DNA of 64,000 nucleotides from CAVVNP01 sp963800235 (GTDB taxonomy: Bacteria > Actinomycetota > Acidimicrobiia > Acidimicrobiales > Iamiaceae): assembly GCA_963800235.1 (NCBI GenBank), contig CAWDAD010000001.1, positions 558,001-622,000 of the forward strand, read 5' to 3'. How positions within the stretch are numbered: position 1 is the first letter of the stretch; every line of letters starts with the position of its first letter. The translations under genes were made by a program, and so were the position numbers. Under the pieces are notes generated by a model. That model worked only from the letters and a program-made list of their open reading frames with translations, was not told where the DNA came from and searched no databases. Below are positions 25,462-34,379 of the stretch, piece by piece.

Positions 25462-26391
25462 TCAGGCCGAGCAGGCCAGGGGGCGGCCGCCGTTGAGGGT
25501 GAGCATGTCGCCGATGGCGGTGGCCAGGTCGATGGGTCCGCCCCGCTCGGTCCCCTGCAGCTCGGCCATGGCCCGGTGCAGGTTGCCGACCAGCCGCTCG
25601 GCGTCGGTGAGCCCGGCGAACTCGCCGGGGTCCGCCCCTCGGGCGGCGTCGAGGGGTGAGGAGGCGGTGGCCACGGCGTCGGCGGCCAGGTCGAGCACCC
25701 ACCGGTAGTAGCGCTCGTGCACGTCGAACACCTCGGGCCCGCAGACCGGTCCGTGGCCGGGCACGACCGTCTCGGCGCCGAAGTCTTTGAGGAAGTCGAT
25801 CGACTCCAGCGCGCCCTGCACGGACCCCATGAGCACGAACGGCGTGCCGCCGTGGAAGATCAGGTCGCCGGTGAAGAGCACCCCGTCGTCGGGCAGCCAG
25901 ACCACCGCGTCGTTGGTCGTGTGGGCGACGCCGGGGTGGCGCAGCTCGAGGCGGCGGCCGCACCACAGGGTGAGGCGGTCGTCGAAGGTGATGGTCGGCA
26001 GGGCGAGGGTCAGCTCGCCCCAGTCGACGGGCTCCCAGACGCCGTCGTAGTGGTTGATCCCCTCCGCGGCCAGGACCTCGCGGCACTCGCGGTGGGCCAC
26101 GATGTCGACCCGGCCCCCGGCGACGATGCCGTTGCCGTTGGTGTGGTCGCCGTGGTGGTGGGTGTTCACCAGGGTGCGGACCGGGGCCCCCGAGACGTCG
26201 GCGACGGCATCGAGCAGCCCGAGGGTGCGGGCCTCGGTCGAGCAGGTGTCGACGACCACCACGCCGTCGGCGTCGACCACGAACCCGGCGTTGTTGATGA
26301 ACCAGGTGCCGTCGGGCTGGACGTAGGCGTAGACGTCGCGTGCGACCTCGACGGTCTCGGCGGGCGGGTGGCGGCGCACGGCGGCTGGCAT
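25462..26391 (-). CDS. MBL-fold metallo-hydrolase
   Basis: 309 residues from ATG 26391. The metal motif is intact (LVNTHHHGDHTNG), with GVAHTTNDAVVWLPDDGVLF and TGDLIFHGGTPFVLMGS (bridging Asp) and a later VVPGHGP. The alpha-helical C-terminal tail (residues 230-309) resembles alkyl-sulfatase/quinoprotein-relay-type MBL proteins. Substrate unknown. Divergent from the small membrane protein at 26438, sharing 46 bases that include TACGGT for that gene. Confidence 0.85.
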   Translation of the reverse strand: MPAAVRRHPPAETVEVARDVYAYVQPDGTWFINNAGFVVDADGVVVVDTCSTEARTLGLLDAVADVSGAPVRTLVNTHHHGDHTNGNGIVAGGRVDIVAHRECREVLAAEGINHYDGVWEPVDWGELTLALPTITFDDRLTLWCGRRLELRHPGVAHTTNDAVVWLPDDGVLFTGDLIFHGGTPFVLMGSVQGALESIDFLKDFGAETVVPGHGPVCGPEVFDVHERYYRWVLDLAADAVATASSPLDAARGADPGEFAGLTDAERLVGNLHRAMAELQGTERGGPIDLATAIGDMLTLNGGRPLACSA

Positions 26392-26437
26392 GCCCGCAGC
26401 ATGGCACCGCCGACGACGGTCGTTACGGTGATCGCCG

Positions 26438-27052
26438 ATGTCGGACCAGGCCGCCGGCGACGACGCCGAACCCACGGGGCTGCAAGCCCCCGGTCCGGCC
26501 GACACCGGGCGGCCCGCAGCCGGTGCCGGCGGGTCGGGCGGCCAGGCGCCGGCGTCGGCCCCGGCGCCCCCGCCCCGCCGCTTCGGCTGCCTGTGGCAGC
26601 TCGCCTTCTTCGTGGTGATGGTCGCCCTCGGCGCCTTCGCCGCCGCCACCATCCGGGGCCGGAGCAGCAGCGGGACCACGACCGTCCAGTCCGGGAAGGT
26701 CGGCGCCACCACCTGGCAGATCCGGTCCAGCGTCGACGAGCAGCAGGCCCGGTGCGTGCGCCTCTTCGTGAACGGCGCCGGCAACGACGAACCCACCACC
26801 GGCGTGTGCGTCGCCGCCAACGCCGAGCCGTCGGGCGCCGACGTCCAGCAGGCCGAGCTGCCGGGCACGGGCCGGTGGCTGGTCTTCGGACCGGCGCCCC
26901 GATCCTCGACCAGGGCGGTGCGGCTGCCGCTGACGAACGGCCGAACCCAGCGCATCGGCCTGGTCGACGCCCACCGCGGCGATGTCGGCTACTACATCTG
27001 GCTGGCGCCGAAGGGCGTCCACGTCGACGGGATCGCCCAGCTCGTCAGCTGA
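26438..27052 (+). CDS. Single-pass membrane protein of unknown function
   Basis: 204 residues from ATG 26438, leaderless with TACGGT at 26424-26429. A 48-residue Pro/Ala/Gly-rich cytoplasmic start precedes one membrane helix (LWQLAFFVVMVALGAFAAAT). The exported domain of about 130 residues has two Cys (RCVRLFVNG, TGVCVAAN) that could form a disulfide, and a beta-rich C-terminus (GYYIWLAPKGVHVDGIA). No family recognised. Confidence 0.7.
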   Translation: MSDQAAGDDAEPTGLQAPGPADTGRPAAGAGGSGGQAPASAPAPPPRRFGCLWQLAFFVVMVALGAFAAATIRGRSSSGTTTVQSGKVGATTWQIRSSVDEQQARCVRLFVNGAGNDEPTTGVCVAANAEPSGADVQQAELPGTGRWLVFGPAPRSSTRAVRLPLTNGRTQRIGLVDAHRGDVGYYIWLAPKGVHVDGIAQLVS

Positions 27053-27091
27053 CCCGCCCGCCCCTCCCGTGAACGGCGGGCGACCGTGGCC

Positions 27092-28888
27092 TCAGCGGCG
27101 GTCCACCGACGCCGCGAGCCGCGCCGTCCACCACCCGAGCACCGGGTCGTCCTCGGCCAGGCGGTAGGCGCGCAGCATGGCCGAGCCGAAGGCGACCCAG
27201 TCGGGCGGCGGGCCCCCGGGGCGCAGGAGCTCGGCGGCGTCGTCCCACGGGCGGCGACGGGGCGGGAGCGGGATGCGGCGAACCTCGGCCGCGGGGAGCT
27301 TGACGGCGTCGGCGGCCAGGGCCGTGCCGCCGGTGCGGGCCAGCGCCCAGGCCGAGGTGGTGGGCGCCAGCAGCACCGCCAGGAGCCGCCACACGTCCTC
27401 CGCGTCGGTCGGCTCGACCGACACCACGGGCACCGACGGCACGAGCACGCCGTCGGGGTCGGCGACCGCCTCGACCACCCGGGTCTGGGTGGCGACCAGC
27501 ACCTTGGGGACCAGCCGGTCGGCGACCCACCCGGCCAGCTCGGGGTCGACGGCGGCCAGGCCCGGCAGGTCGACCACCGGGCGCTGCCAGCGGCGCCCCG
27601 CGAAGCGGATCGGGGCGTGGCCCCATCGCAGCCGGGCCGGGTCGACCGCACCCGAGGTCACCAGGGCGCCGCGCGGCGGACCGGACGAGCCGCCCCCGTC
27701 GTCGGCCTCGACCACGTGGGGGGCGAGCCCGTAGAACTGCCGACGGAACCCGGCGGTGGCCGACGCCAGGTCGCCGACGGTCGGGCCGGAGCCGGGCAGG
27801 TCGACCTCGGGCGTCCCGTAGGCGGCGAGGACCAGCGGGCTCCAGGGCCGCCCGGTGGCGGAGGGCGCGGCCCGGCCGGGTGGCAGCGCTGCGAAGTCCG
27901 GGCCGCGCCAGCGGCGGACGGCCGGACCGACCGGCGGGGCGCGGCGTTCGAGCACCGGGGCGCAGACCTTGGTGGCGGCGTCGAAGACCGGCGCTCCGGC
28001 GACCCACAGCCCGACCAGGTCGGCACGGACCAGCACCTCGGCCCGGACCCCGGCGGCGTCACGGGCGCCCAGGACCGACTCCGGCACGATCAGCGCCACC
28101 CGGCCGCCGGGTCGCACCAGCGCGACCCCCAGGGCCAGGAACAGCGCCGCGCTGTCGACGTACCCCCCGGCGGCGGCGCCCCAGCGCTCGGCCAACCGGT
28201 TCGCCTCGTCCCGGCGGCGAGCGGTGCCCGCCGCCAGCTGCCCGAGGAAGGGCGGGTTGCCGACCACCAGGTCCACCGCGTCGACCGAGGCCGTCGCCGC
28301 CCACGTCGGGTCGTCGCCGGCCAGGGCGTCGGCGACGACCAGGTGCCTCGCGACGGCACCCGGCGCGCCGGCGGCCGCGGCCCACTCCGCCAGGGCGGCG
28401 GCCGCCACCTCGACGGCCACCGGGTCGGTGTCGGCGCCCCGGAGGAGCTCGCCCACCACCTCGGCCGGTGCGTGCCCGGCGGCGTGCAGCCACCGGGCCG
28501 CCGCCAGCAGGAACGCCCCGCCGCCGCAGGCCGGGTCGCACACGACCGGTCGAGCCGGTGGCGCCCACCCCTCCACCGCCACGGCGAGCAGGCCGGCAGC
28601 CACGGCCGGGGGCGTGTAGACGGCGCCCCGGGCCCGCCGGTCGTCGTCGGCGAGCAGCCAGGGCCGGGCCGCGGCGATCAGGTCGGCGGCCTCCATGCCG
28701 GGGGGCAGGGCCGCCGGCAGCCCCGCGCCGACGAGGTCGGCGGCGTCGAGGGACGCCGACCCGGCCCGGCGAGCAGCCAGCACCGACGCCAGGGTGGACA
28801 GGGCGACCCGCTCCCCCGCCCGGGCCGCCTCGGCGGCCAGCCACGATCGCCACGCCCCCGTCGCGCCCGGGCGCCGGGTGGCGGCCAC
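27092..28888 (-). CDS. Solitary N6-adenine DNA methyltransferase (TaqI/Eco57I-like)
   Basis: 598 residues from GTG 28888. Motif X region RGAVYTPPAVAAGLL, motif I VCDPACGGGAFLLAAARWL, and catalytic motif IV DLVVGNPPFLGQL (NPPF) are clear. A C-terminal region after residue 350 resembles a target-recognition module ending RIPLPPRRRPW. No nuclease motif is present, and no restriction gene is adjacent. Its GTG lies two bases past the stop of the membrane protein gene (TGAGGTGG), so translation is coupled. It could be an orphan regulatory methylase or the modifying part of an unrecognised defence pair. Confidence 0.82.
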   Translation of the reverse strand: MAATRRPGATGAWRSWLAAEAARAGERVALSTLASVLAARRAGSASLDAADLVGAGLPAALPPGMEAADLIAAARPWLLADDDRRARGAVYTPPAVAAGLLAVAVEGWAPPARPVVCDPACGGGAFLLAAARWLHAAGHAPAEVVGELLRGADTDPVAVEVAAAALAEWAAAAGAPGAVARHLVVADALAGDDPTWAATASVDAVDLVVGNPPFLGQLAAGTARRRDEANRLAERWGAAAGGYVDSAALFLALGVALVRPGGRVALIVPESVLGARDAAGVRAEVLVRADLVGLWVAGAPVFDAATKVCAPVLERRAPPVGPAVRRWRGPDFAALPPGRAAPSATGRPWSPLVLAAYGTPEVDLPGSGPTVGDLASATAGFRRQFYGLAPHVVEADDGGGSSGPPRGALVTSGAVDPARLRWGHAPIRFAGRRWQRPVVDLPGLAAVDPELAGWVADRLVPKVLVATQTRVVEAVADPDGVLVPSVPVVSVEPTDAEDVWRLLAVLLAPTTSAWALARTGGTALAADAVKLPAAEVRRIPLPPRRRPWDDAAELLRPGGPPPDWVAFGSAMLRAYRLAEDDPVLGWWTARLAASVDRR

Positions 28889-28889
28889 C

Positions 28890-30002
28890 TCAGCCGGCGG
28901 CGGTGCCCGGCCCCGACGGCGCGGTGCCGATGGCGAAGCCCCGGGCCACCGCCGGGCGACGGAGCTTCCAGATGACCCCGTCGTACAGGAAGTGCAGGCC
29001 TCCCGCGGTGAGCAGGACGGTCGTGTACAGCGTGGAGGGGAGGTTCCAGCGCAGCACGGTGAACACGCCGACCATGGCCACCAGGTAGCAGGCGACGAAG
29101 CCGGTGCGTCCGGCCCGGGAGCGGACGACCCCGCCCAGCGGACCGCCGCCCTCGGCCCCCTGGTAGCGCCGGCCCAGGTGCTGGTGGACGGTGACCACGT
29201 ACTCGATGGCGTGGGAGCCGACGTAGGCGGCGATCCCGATGACCGGCTGCACCACGATCAACGCGAAGAGCAGCGCGGTCGAGGCCAGGTAGAGGTGCTT
29301 GGCCGGGTTCACCGCCGGCCAGCGCCGGGCCTCGGCCCGCACCCACGCCACCAGCAGCCCCGCCACGACCAGCCCGACCGGCACCAGCAGCAACCGGGCG
29401 CCGGGGCGGAGCTCGGCCAGCAGGTGGATGCTGCGCTCGTTGGTGCCGCCGAGGCCGAGCCCGTCGCCCCGGTGGGCGGTCCCGGGCTGGGCCGCCGCCC
29501 ACACCGCGGCGAAGGCCAGCCAGGACAGCAGCATCGCCTTCTCGAGGCCGCCCTCCTGCTGGCCGGCCTTGCGGCCGTAGATGCGGGTCAGCCCGTAGCG
29601 CTGCATGACGGTGTGCTCGGCGTTCCAGAGGCCGGCCACCGCGGCCACGACGATCAGGCTGACGTGCAGCCCGAGCACCACCGCGGCGGCGAACACCACG
29701 GGCCCCCAGGTGAAGAGGCGCCGGCGGAGCGAGAACTGCCCCGGGTCGCCGTACACCAGGGCCAGGGTCAGCGGCTGGTGGGCCAGCGACAGGACGAGGG
29801 CCACCGCCAGCAGCCGGCCGAGCTGCGCCGGGGCACCCCAGACCCAGCCGGCCAGGGCGAAGGGCACCCAGCAGAGGGCCACGGCCAGGTCGACCGACGG
29901 CCGGTGGATCCACGCCGCGGTCGGACGCGTCGGTGCCGCCGGGGCGACGACGGCAGGACCCTCGTCGGCTCGGAGGGCGGCCGGAGCCGTCGGAGCCGTC
30001 AT
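28890..30002 (-). CDS. Polytopic membrane protein coupled to the DNA methyltransferase
   Basis: 370 residues from ATG 30002, leaderless with TAGGGT at 30010-30015. About nine membrane helices. Conserved-looking polar residues lie in or beside helices: AEHTVMQRYGLTRIYGRK, and GSHAIEYVVTVHQHLGRRY, a His-rich pattern such as membrane metalloenzymes have (inference). No family assigned. Its stop is two bases before the methyltransferase start. Confidence 0.65.
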   Translation of the reverse strand: MTAPTAPAALRADEGPAVVAPAAPTRPTAAWIHRPSVDLAVALCWVPFALAGWVWGAPAQLGRLLAVALVLSLAHQPLTLALVYGDPGQFSLRRRLFTWGPVVFAAAVVLGLHVSLIVVAAVAGLWNAEHTVMQRYGLTRIYGRKAGQQEGGLEKAMLLSWLAFAAVWAAAQPGTAHRGDGLGLGGTNERSIHLLAELRPGARLLLVPVGLVVAGLLVAWVRAEARRWPAVNPAKHLYLASTALLFALIVVQPVIGIAAYVGSHAIEYVVTVHQHLGRRYQGAEGGGPLGGVVRSRAGRTGFVACYLVAMVGVFTVLRWNLPSTLYTTVLLTAGGLHFLYDGVIWKLRRPAVARGFAIGTAPSGPGTAAG

Positions 30003-30034
30003 CGGCCCGACCCTACCGACCGACGCCGGAGCGG

Positions 30035-31222
30035 TCAGGCGGTGGGGTCCCAGGCGGCCAGGTCGGTCAGGCGGGGGTCGTTGGAGAAGATCTCCACGAT
30101 CGGCTGCTCGAGGCCGAGGCGCTTCATCAGCCGCTTCACCTCGAGCTCCTGGTCCCAGAGCACCAGGGTCGCCACCACGCCGGACTCGCCGGCTCGGGCG
30201 GTGCGGCCCGAGCGGTGCAGGTAGGCCTTGTGGTCCTCGGGCGGGTCGAAGTGGATGACCACGTCGACGTCGTCGACGTGGATGCCCCGGGCGGCCACGT
30301 CGGTGGCGACCAGCACCGGGAGCTTGCCCTCGGAGAAGTCGGCGAGGGCCCGCTCGCGCATCCGCTGGCGGAGGTCGCCGTGGATGGCGGCGGCCCGCAC
30401 CTTCTCGGTGCCGAGCTGGCGCACCAGCCGGTCGGCCCCCCGCTTGGTCCGGACGAAGACCAGCGTGCGGTGCGAGGCGCCGGCGATGGCGGCCGTCACC
30501 TTGACCTTGTCCATCTGGTGGACGTGCAGGAAGCGGTGCTGCATCTCCTCGACGGTGACCTCGGCGCTGATCACCTCGTGGCGGACGGGATCGGTCTGGT
30601 AGCGGTCGATCAGCACCTGCACGACGCCGTCGAGGGTCGCGGAGAAGAGCAGCGTCTGGTGGTGGCCCTCGATGTGGCGGCAGATCCACTCGACCTGGGG
30701 CAGGAAGCCCATGTCGGCCATGCGGTCGGCCTCGTCGAGCACGACGGTCTCGATGCCGCTGATGTCGACCTCGCCCCGCTCGATCAGATCGATCATCCGG
30801 CCGGGCGTGGCCACCACGACCTCGGCGCCGCGGGTCAGCTCCTTCACCTGCTTGTCGATGTTGGCACCGCCGTAGATGGCGATGACCCGGACCTTCCGGC
30901 TGGCGCCGAGCGGCTCGAGCTCGTCGCACACCTGGTTGGCCAGCTCGCGGGTCGGCACCAGCACCAGCGCACGGGGCCGGGAGGCCTCGGCGGGGGTGAC
31001 CCGCTGCAGGATGGGCAGACCGAAGGCGAGGGTCTTGCCCGAGCCGGTCTTGGCCTTCCCGCACACGTCGCGCCCGGCGAGGGCATCGGCGATGGTGAGC
31101 TGCTGGATGGGGAACGGGGTGGTGATGCCCCGGGCGGCGAGCGCCTCGGCGAGGTCGTCGTCGACCCCGAGGCCGGCGAAGGTGGGCTCGTCGACGCCCA
31201 CGGCGTCAGAGGTGGAGGTCAC
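30035..31222 (-). CDS. DEAD-box RNA helicase
   Basis: 395 residues from GTG 31222. All helicase motifs are present: Q motif FAGLGVDDDLAEALAARGI...PIQ, motif I AKTGSGKT, Ia PTRELANQV, TPGRMIDL, II DEAD, III FSATLDGVV, V TDVAARGIHVDDVDVV, and VI HRSGRTARAGE. Core-only RhlE-like protein with a short tail, so a role in ribosome assembly or cold RNA remodelling is likely. A longer reading from 31336 would add a non-conserved N-terminus. Confidence 0.93.
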   Translation of the reverse strand: MTSTSDAVGVDEPTFAGLGVDDDLAEALAARGITTPFPIQQLTIADALAGRDVCGKAKTGSGKTLAFGLPILQRVTPAEASRPRALVLVPTRELANQVCDELEPLGASRKVRVIAIYGGANIDKQVKELTRGAEVVVATPGRMIDLIERGEVDISGIETVVLDEADRMADMGFLPQVEWICRHIEGHHQTLLFSATLDGVVQVLIDRYQTDPVRHEVISAEVTVEEMQHRFLHVHQMDKVKVTAAIAGASHRTLVFVRTKRGADRLVRQLGTEKVRAAAIHGDLRQRMRERALADFSEGKLPVLVATDVAARGIHVDDVDVVIHFDPPEDHKAYLHRSGRTARAGESGVVATLVLWDQELEVKRLMKRLGLEQPIVEIFSNDPRLTDLAAWDPTA

Positions 31223-31345
31223 AGGTCCTGCTGCTTTCGGATCGTCGTTGCGGATGGGCCCACCTCCGGTGGGACCGACCACGGGGACGATCACGCTGGG
31301 ACAGGCCCGCGAGGGCGCCTCGGCACTGGCGCGCACATCGCCCGA

Positions 31346-32626
31346 TCAGGCTACCCCCCCGACGCCCCGCTCCGGCGAACCCTCCTCCCCCGACCAGGCG
31401 TGCTCGGGGGTCCATCGGGCCAGCGCCGGCATGAAGCGGGCGATGAGGCCGACCCCGACCAGGCAGGCCAGGCCGCCGCTCACGGCGGACACCTGGGTGC
31501 CGGCGAGCGACGCCACCACGCCCGACTCGGCGTCGCCCAGCCGCGGGCCGCCGGTGACCACGGCGATGTGCACCGCCGACAGCCGGCCCCGCAGCCGGTC
31601 GGGCACCGACAGCTGCAGGATCGTGTTGCGGAACACCGCCGAGACCACGTCGGACGCCCCCGCCAGGGCCAGCATGGCCAGGGCGAGGGGCAACCAGGAC
31701 GTGGCCCCGAACACCACGATCGACACCCCCCAGGCGGCCACCGCCCACAGCACGGCCCGGCCCTGGCGGCGCACGCCGCCCACCCACCCCGAGCCGAGGG
31801 CGCCGAGCATGGCGCCGACCCCGGGGGCGGAGCTGAGGGCGCCGTAGACGAACGCCCCGCCCCCGAAGGTGCGCACCGCCATCTCCGGGAACAGCGCCCG
31901 GGGCATGCCGAACACCATGGCGTCGATGTCGACGACGAAGGTGCCCTGCAGCGCCTGGCGGCCCCGCAGGAACCGCAGGCCCTCGGCGACGGAGGCGAAG
32001 CCCGGGCGGGTCGTCCCGCCCTCCGGCCGCGCCGGCGCCATGGCGAGGAGGGTGACCGCGGCGACCACGAAGGAGCCGACGTCGACCCAGTAGGCCGAGG
32101 CCACGTCGACCCGGGCGATCACCAGGCCGGCGAGCAGGGGCCCCACCGCGGTGCTGCCCGACATCAGGATCTGGTTGAGGGCGGCGGCCGCCGGGAACTT
32201 CTCGGGTCGGACCAGCCCGGGGACCATGGCCGCCCGGGTCGGGGAGTCGACCGCCGAGAAGGCGGCCGACAGCGAGGTGCAGGCGAAGATCGGCCAGACC
32301 GCCGGATGGCCGCGGCCGGCGTTGACGGCCAGCCCGAGGCTGGTCCCCGCCATCAGCACCTGGGTCACCAGCAGGAGCCGGCGGCGGTCCATGGCGTCGG
32401 CCAGCGACCCGCCGAGCAGCGAGCAGACGAGCAGCGGGCCGAGCTGGGCCAGGCTGAGCAGGCCCACCAGCAGGGTGGACCCGGTGAGGGCGTAGACCTG
32501 GAAGGCCGACGCGATCAGGGTGAACTGGCGGCCGACCAGCGAAGCGGCCTGCCCCCAGAACAGCAGGGTGAACTGGCGCGACTCGCGGAGCGGCGTGACG
32601 TCGACGAGGACGCCGCGACCCTTCAG
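31346..32626 (-). CDS. MFS transporter, start codon non-canonical
   Basis: About 426 residues. Twelve membrane helices of the MFS multidrug/enterobactin-exporter type, with SLADAMDRRRLLLVTQ as the loop 2-3 motif and VDSPTRAAMVPGLV in the first half. The coding frame extends upstream of the first GTG (32467) through TM1 (RQFTLLFWGQAASLVGRQF), but contains no ATG, GTG or TTG up to the stop of the glutathione peroxidase gene. CTG at 32626 is the best available start. An unnoticed indel near 32640 is the alternative. Confidence 0.75.
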   Translation of the reverse strand: MKGRGVLVDVTPLRESRQFTLLFWGQAASLVGRQFTLIASAFQVYALTGSTLLVGLLSLAQLGPLLVCSLLGGSLADAMDRRRLLLVTQVLMAGTSLGLAVNAGRGHPAVWPIFACTSLSAAFSAVDSPTRAAMVPGLVRPEKFPAAAALNQILMSGSTAVGPLLAGLVIARVDVASAYWVDVGSFVVAAVTLLAMAPARPEGGTTRPGFASVAEGLRFLRGRQALQGTFVVDIDAMVFGMPRALFPEMAVRTFGGGAFVYGALSSAPGVGAMLGALGSGWVGGVRRQGRAVLWAVAAWGVSIVVFGATSWLPLALAMLALAGASDVVSAVFRNTILQLSVPDRLRGRLSAVHIAVVTGGPRLGDAESGVVASLAGTQVSAVSGGLACLVGVGLIARFMPALARWTPEHAWSGEEGSPERGVGGVA

Positions 32627-32671
32627 CGCCGGACGCCGTTCAACTCGCGGTGCCGCTCGGCGCGCCGAGGG

Positions 32672-33160
32672 TCAGCCCGGCAGGTTGGCCTCGATGGCCT
32701 CGGTGACCTCGTTCGACCCGGGCTCCACCTGCGGCGCGAAGCGGGCGACGATCGACCCGCCCGGCGCGACCAGGAACTTCTCGAAGTTCCAGCGGATGTC
32801 GCCGGTGTGGCCCTCCCCGTCGGCGGTCTGCTCCAGCTCGGCGTAGAGGGGGTGCTTGTCCTCGCCGTTGACGTCGATCTTCTCGAACATCGGGAAGGTC
32901 ACGCCGTAGGTGGTCGAGCAGAAGGTCTGGATCTCCTCGGCGCTTCCCGGCTCCTGACCCATGAACTGGTTGCACGGGAAGCCGAGCACGGTGAAGCCCC
33001 GGTCCTGGTACCGCTCCTGCAGCGCCTCCAGGCCCTCGTACTGCGGCGTGAGGCCGCACTTCGACGCCACGTTGACGACCAGGGCCACCTTGTCCTGGTG
33101 GTCGTGGAGGTCGGCGTCGCCGCCGTCGAGGGCGGTGACGGGATGGTCGTAGATGCTCAT
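32672..33160 (-). CDS. Glutathione peroxidase-family protein
   Basis: 162 residues from ATG 33160 (an ATG four codons upstream is less likely). Motifs VVNVASKCGLTPQY (peroxidatic Cys), LGFPCNQFMGQEPGS (Gln of the tetrad and the second Cys), and RWNFEKFLVAPGG (Trp and Asn). In a mycothiol actinobacterium it probably uses thioredoxin as reductant (inference). Same strand as the MFS and ATL genes. Confidence 0.92.
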   Translation of the reverse strand: MSIYDHPVTALDGGDADLHDHQDKVALVVNVASKCGLTPQYEGLEALQERYQDRGFTVLGFPCNQFMGQEPGSAEEIQTFCSTTYGVTFPMFEKIDVNGEDKHPLYAELEQTADGEGHTGDIRWNFEKFLVAPGGSIVARFAPQVEPGSNEVTEAIEANLPG

Positions 33161-33195
33161 GGCGCTCAGCATGCCAGCGCTCCACCCGAACCGCC

Positions 33196-33218
33196 CCGGG
33201 GGCGCTCAGCGCCCCCGG
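33196..33218 (-). terminator. Perfect GC hairpin with the ATL stop codon in its loop
   Basis: Arms CCGGGGGCGC and GCGCCCCCGG (10 bp) enclose a 3-base loop, TCA on the plus strand, which is the stop codon (TGA) of the alkyltransferase-like gene. No U-tract follows. It could end transcription or stall ribosomes at termination. Confidence 0.55.
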
Positions 33219-33544
33219 CCGCCGGGCGGCGCCACGACGTGGCCGTCGCGCACCTCGACGCCCTCGCTCCGCAGCCGGCGGGCGTGCTCCTCTTCGTGAC
33301 CCGGCACCAGCCGGCCCGTCGCCGTCACCACCCGCCACCACGGGTAGGCCCCGCCGGAGCGGGACAGGAAGCCGCCCACCGAGCGCGACGCCCGCCACGA
33401 GTACCCGGCCTCGACCGCCACCTCGCCGTAGGTCACCACCTCGCCGGCCCGCAGCGACCGCAGCACCTCGTGCACCGCCTGCTCGAACCCGGTGCGCGAC
33501 CGGGCGCCGTCCCCACCTGCCGATCGGCTCGCCGGATCGCCCAC
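33206..33544 (-). CDS. Alkyltransferase-like (ATL/MGMT-family) protein without active Cys
   Basis: 112 residues from GTG 33544 (an upstream start at 33589 would overlap the divergent gene). MGMT winged-helix features: VHEVLRSLRAGEVVTYGEVA, RASRSVGGFLSR and PWWRVVTATGRLV. The catalytic motif PCHRV is PWWRV, so it cannot dealkylate and should act as an ATL that flags alkylated guanine for excision repair. Only 22 bases separate it from the divergent dioxygenase start. Confidence 0.82.
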   Translation of the reverse strand: MGDPASRSAGGDGARSRTGFEQAVHEVLRSLRAGEVVTYGEVAVEAGYSWRASRSVGGFLSRSGGAYPWWRVVTATGRLVPGHEEEHARRLRSEGVEVRDGHVVAPPGGRGR

Positions 33545-33566
33545 CGCGCCGTCGTACCATGCGGAC

Positions 33567-34379
33567 GTGGACGCCGAGGCCCTCGCCACCCACGCCGCCC
33601 GGATCGAGCGGGACGGCTACACCGTGGTCGAGCACGCCATCGACGCCGACCTGGTCGACGAGCTGGCGGCGGAGCTCGACCGGCTCGAGGCCGAGGCCGG
33701 CACCCGCCCGGCGTCGAACAGCTTCGAGGGACGCCGGACCTGGCGGATCTACAACCTGCTGGCCAAGGCCGACGTGTTCCGGCGCGTGCCGGTCCACCCC
33801 GAGGTGCTCCCGGTGGTGGAGCACGTGCTCGACCCGGGCTGCCTGGTGTCCTCGCTCTCGTCCATCGCCATCGGGCCCAGCGAGACGGCCCAGCCGATCC
33901 ACGCCGACGACCAGCTGATGCCCCTCGCCAAGCCCCACGCCCCGACGGTCTGCAACACCATGTGGGCCCTCACCGACTTCACCGAGGCCAACGGCGCGAC
34001 CCGGGTGGTTCCCGGCTCCCACACCGCCGACCGCTCCCCCGAGTACGGCGCCGAGCACGACTCGGTCCCCGCCGAGATGGAACGGGGCAGCGTGCTCGTC
34101 TGGCACGGCTCCCTGTGGCACGGCGGCGGCGCCAACACCACCGGGCAGCGTCGTGTCGGGCTGGCCATGAACTACTGCGCGGGCTGGGTGCGCCAGCAGG
34201 AGAACCAGCAGCTCGGGATCAGCCGGGAGCTGGCGGCGACCTTCGAGCCGCGCCTGCAGGACCTGTGCGGGTACGGGGTGTACCAGGGGCTGATCGGCCA
34301 CATCGACAAGCAGCTGCCGTCGACGGTGGTGCTGGGCCGGGCCAGCGACCAGACCCACCTGTTCGACGCCACGGGTTGA
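33567..34379 (+). CDS. Phytanoyl-CoA dioxygenase (PhyH)-family protein
   Basis: 270 residues from GTG 33567, leaderless with TACCAT at 33555-33560. Fe(II)/2-oxoglutarate motif: IHADDQLMPL (HxD), WALTDFTEANGATRVVPGSH, and SLWHGGGANTTGQRRVGL (second His and the 2OG-binding Arg). It hydroxylates an unknown substrate. The stop TGA overlaps the TTG start of the next gene. Confidence 0.87.
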   Translation: MDAEALATHAARIERDGYTVVEHAIDADLVDELAAELDRLEAEAGTRPASNSFEGRRTWRIYNLLAKADVFRRVPVHPEVLPVVEHVLDPGCLVSSLSSIAIGPSETAQPIHADDQLMPLAKPHAPTVCNTMWALTDFTEANGATRVVPGSHTADRSPEYGAEHDSVPAEMERGSVLVWHGSLWHGGGANTTGQRRVGLAMNYCAGWVRQQENQQLGISRELAATFEPRLQDLCGYGVYQGLIGHIDKQLPSTVVLGRASDQTHLFDATG

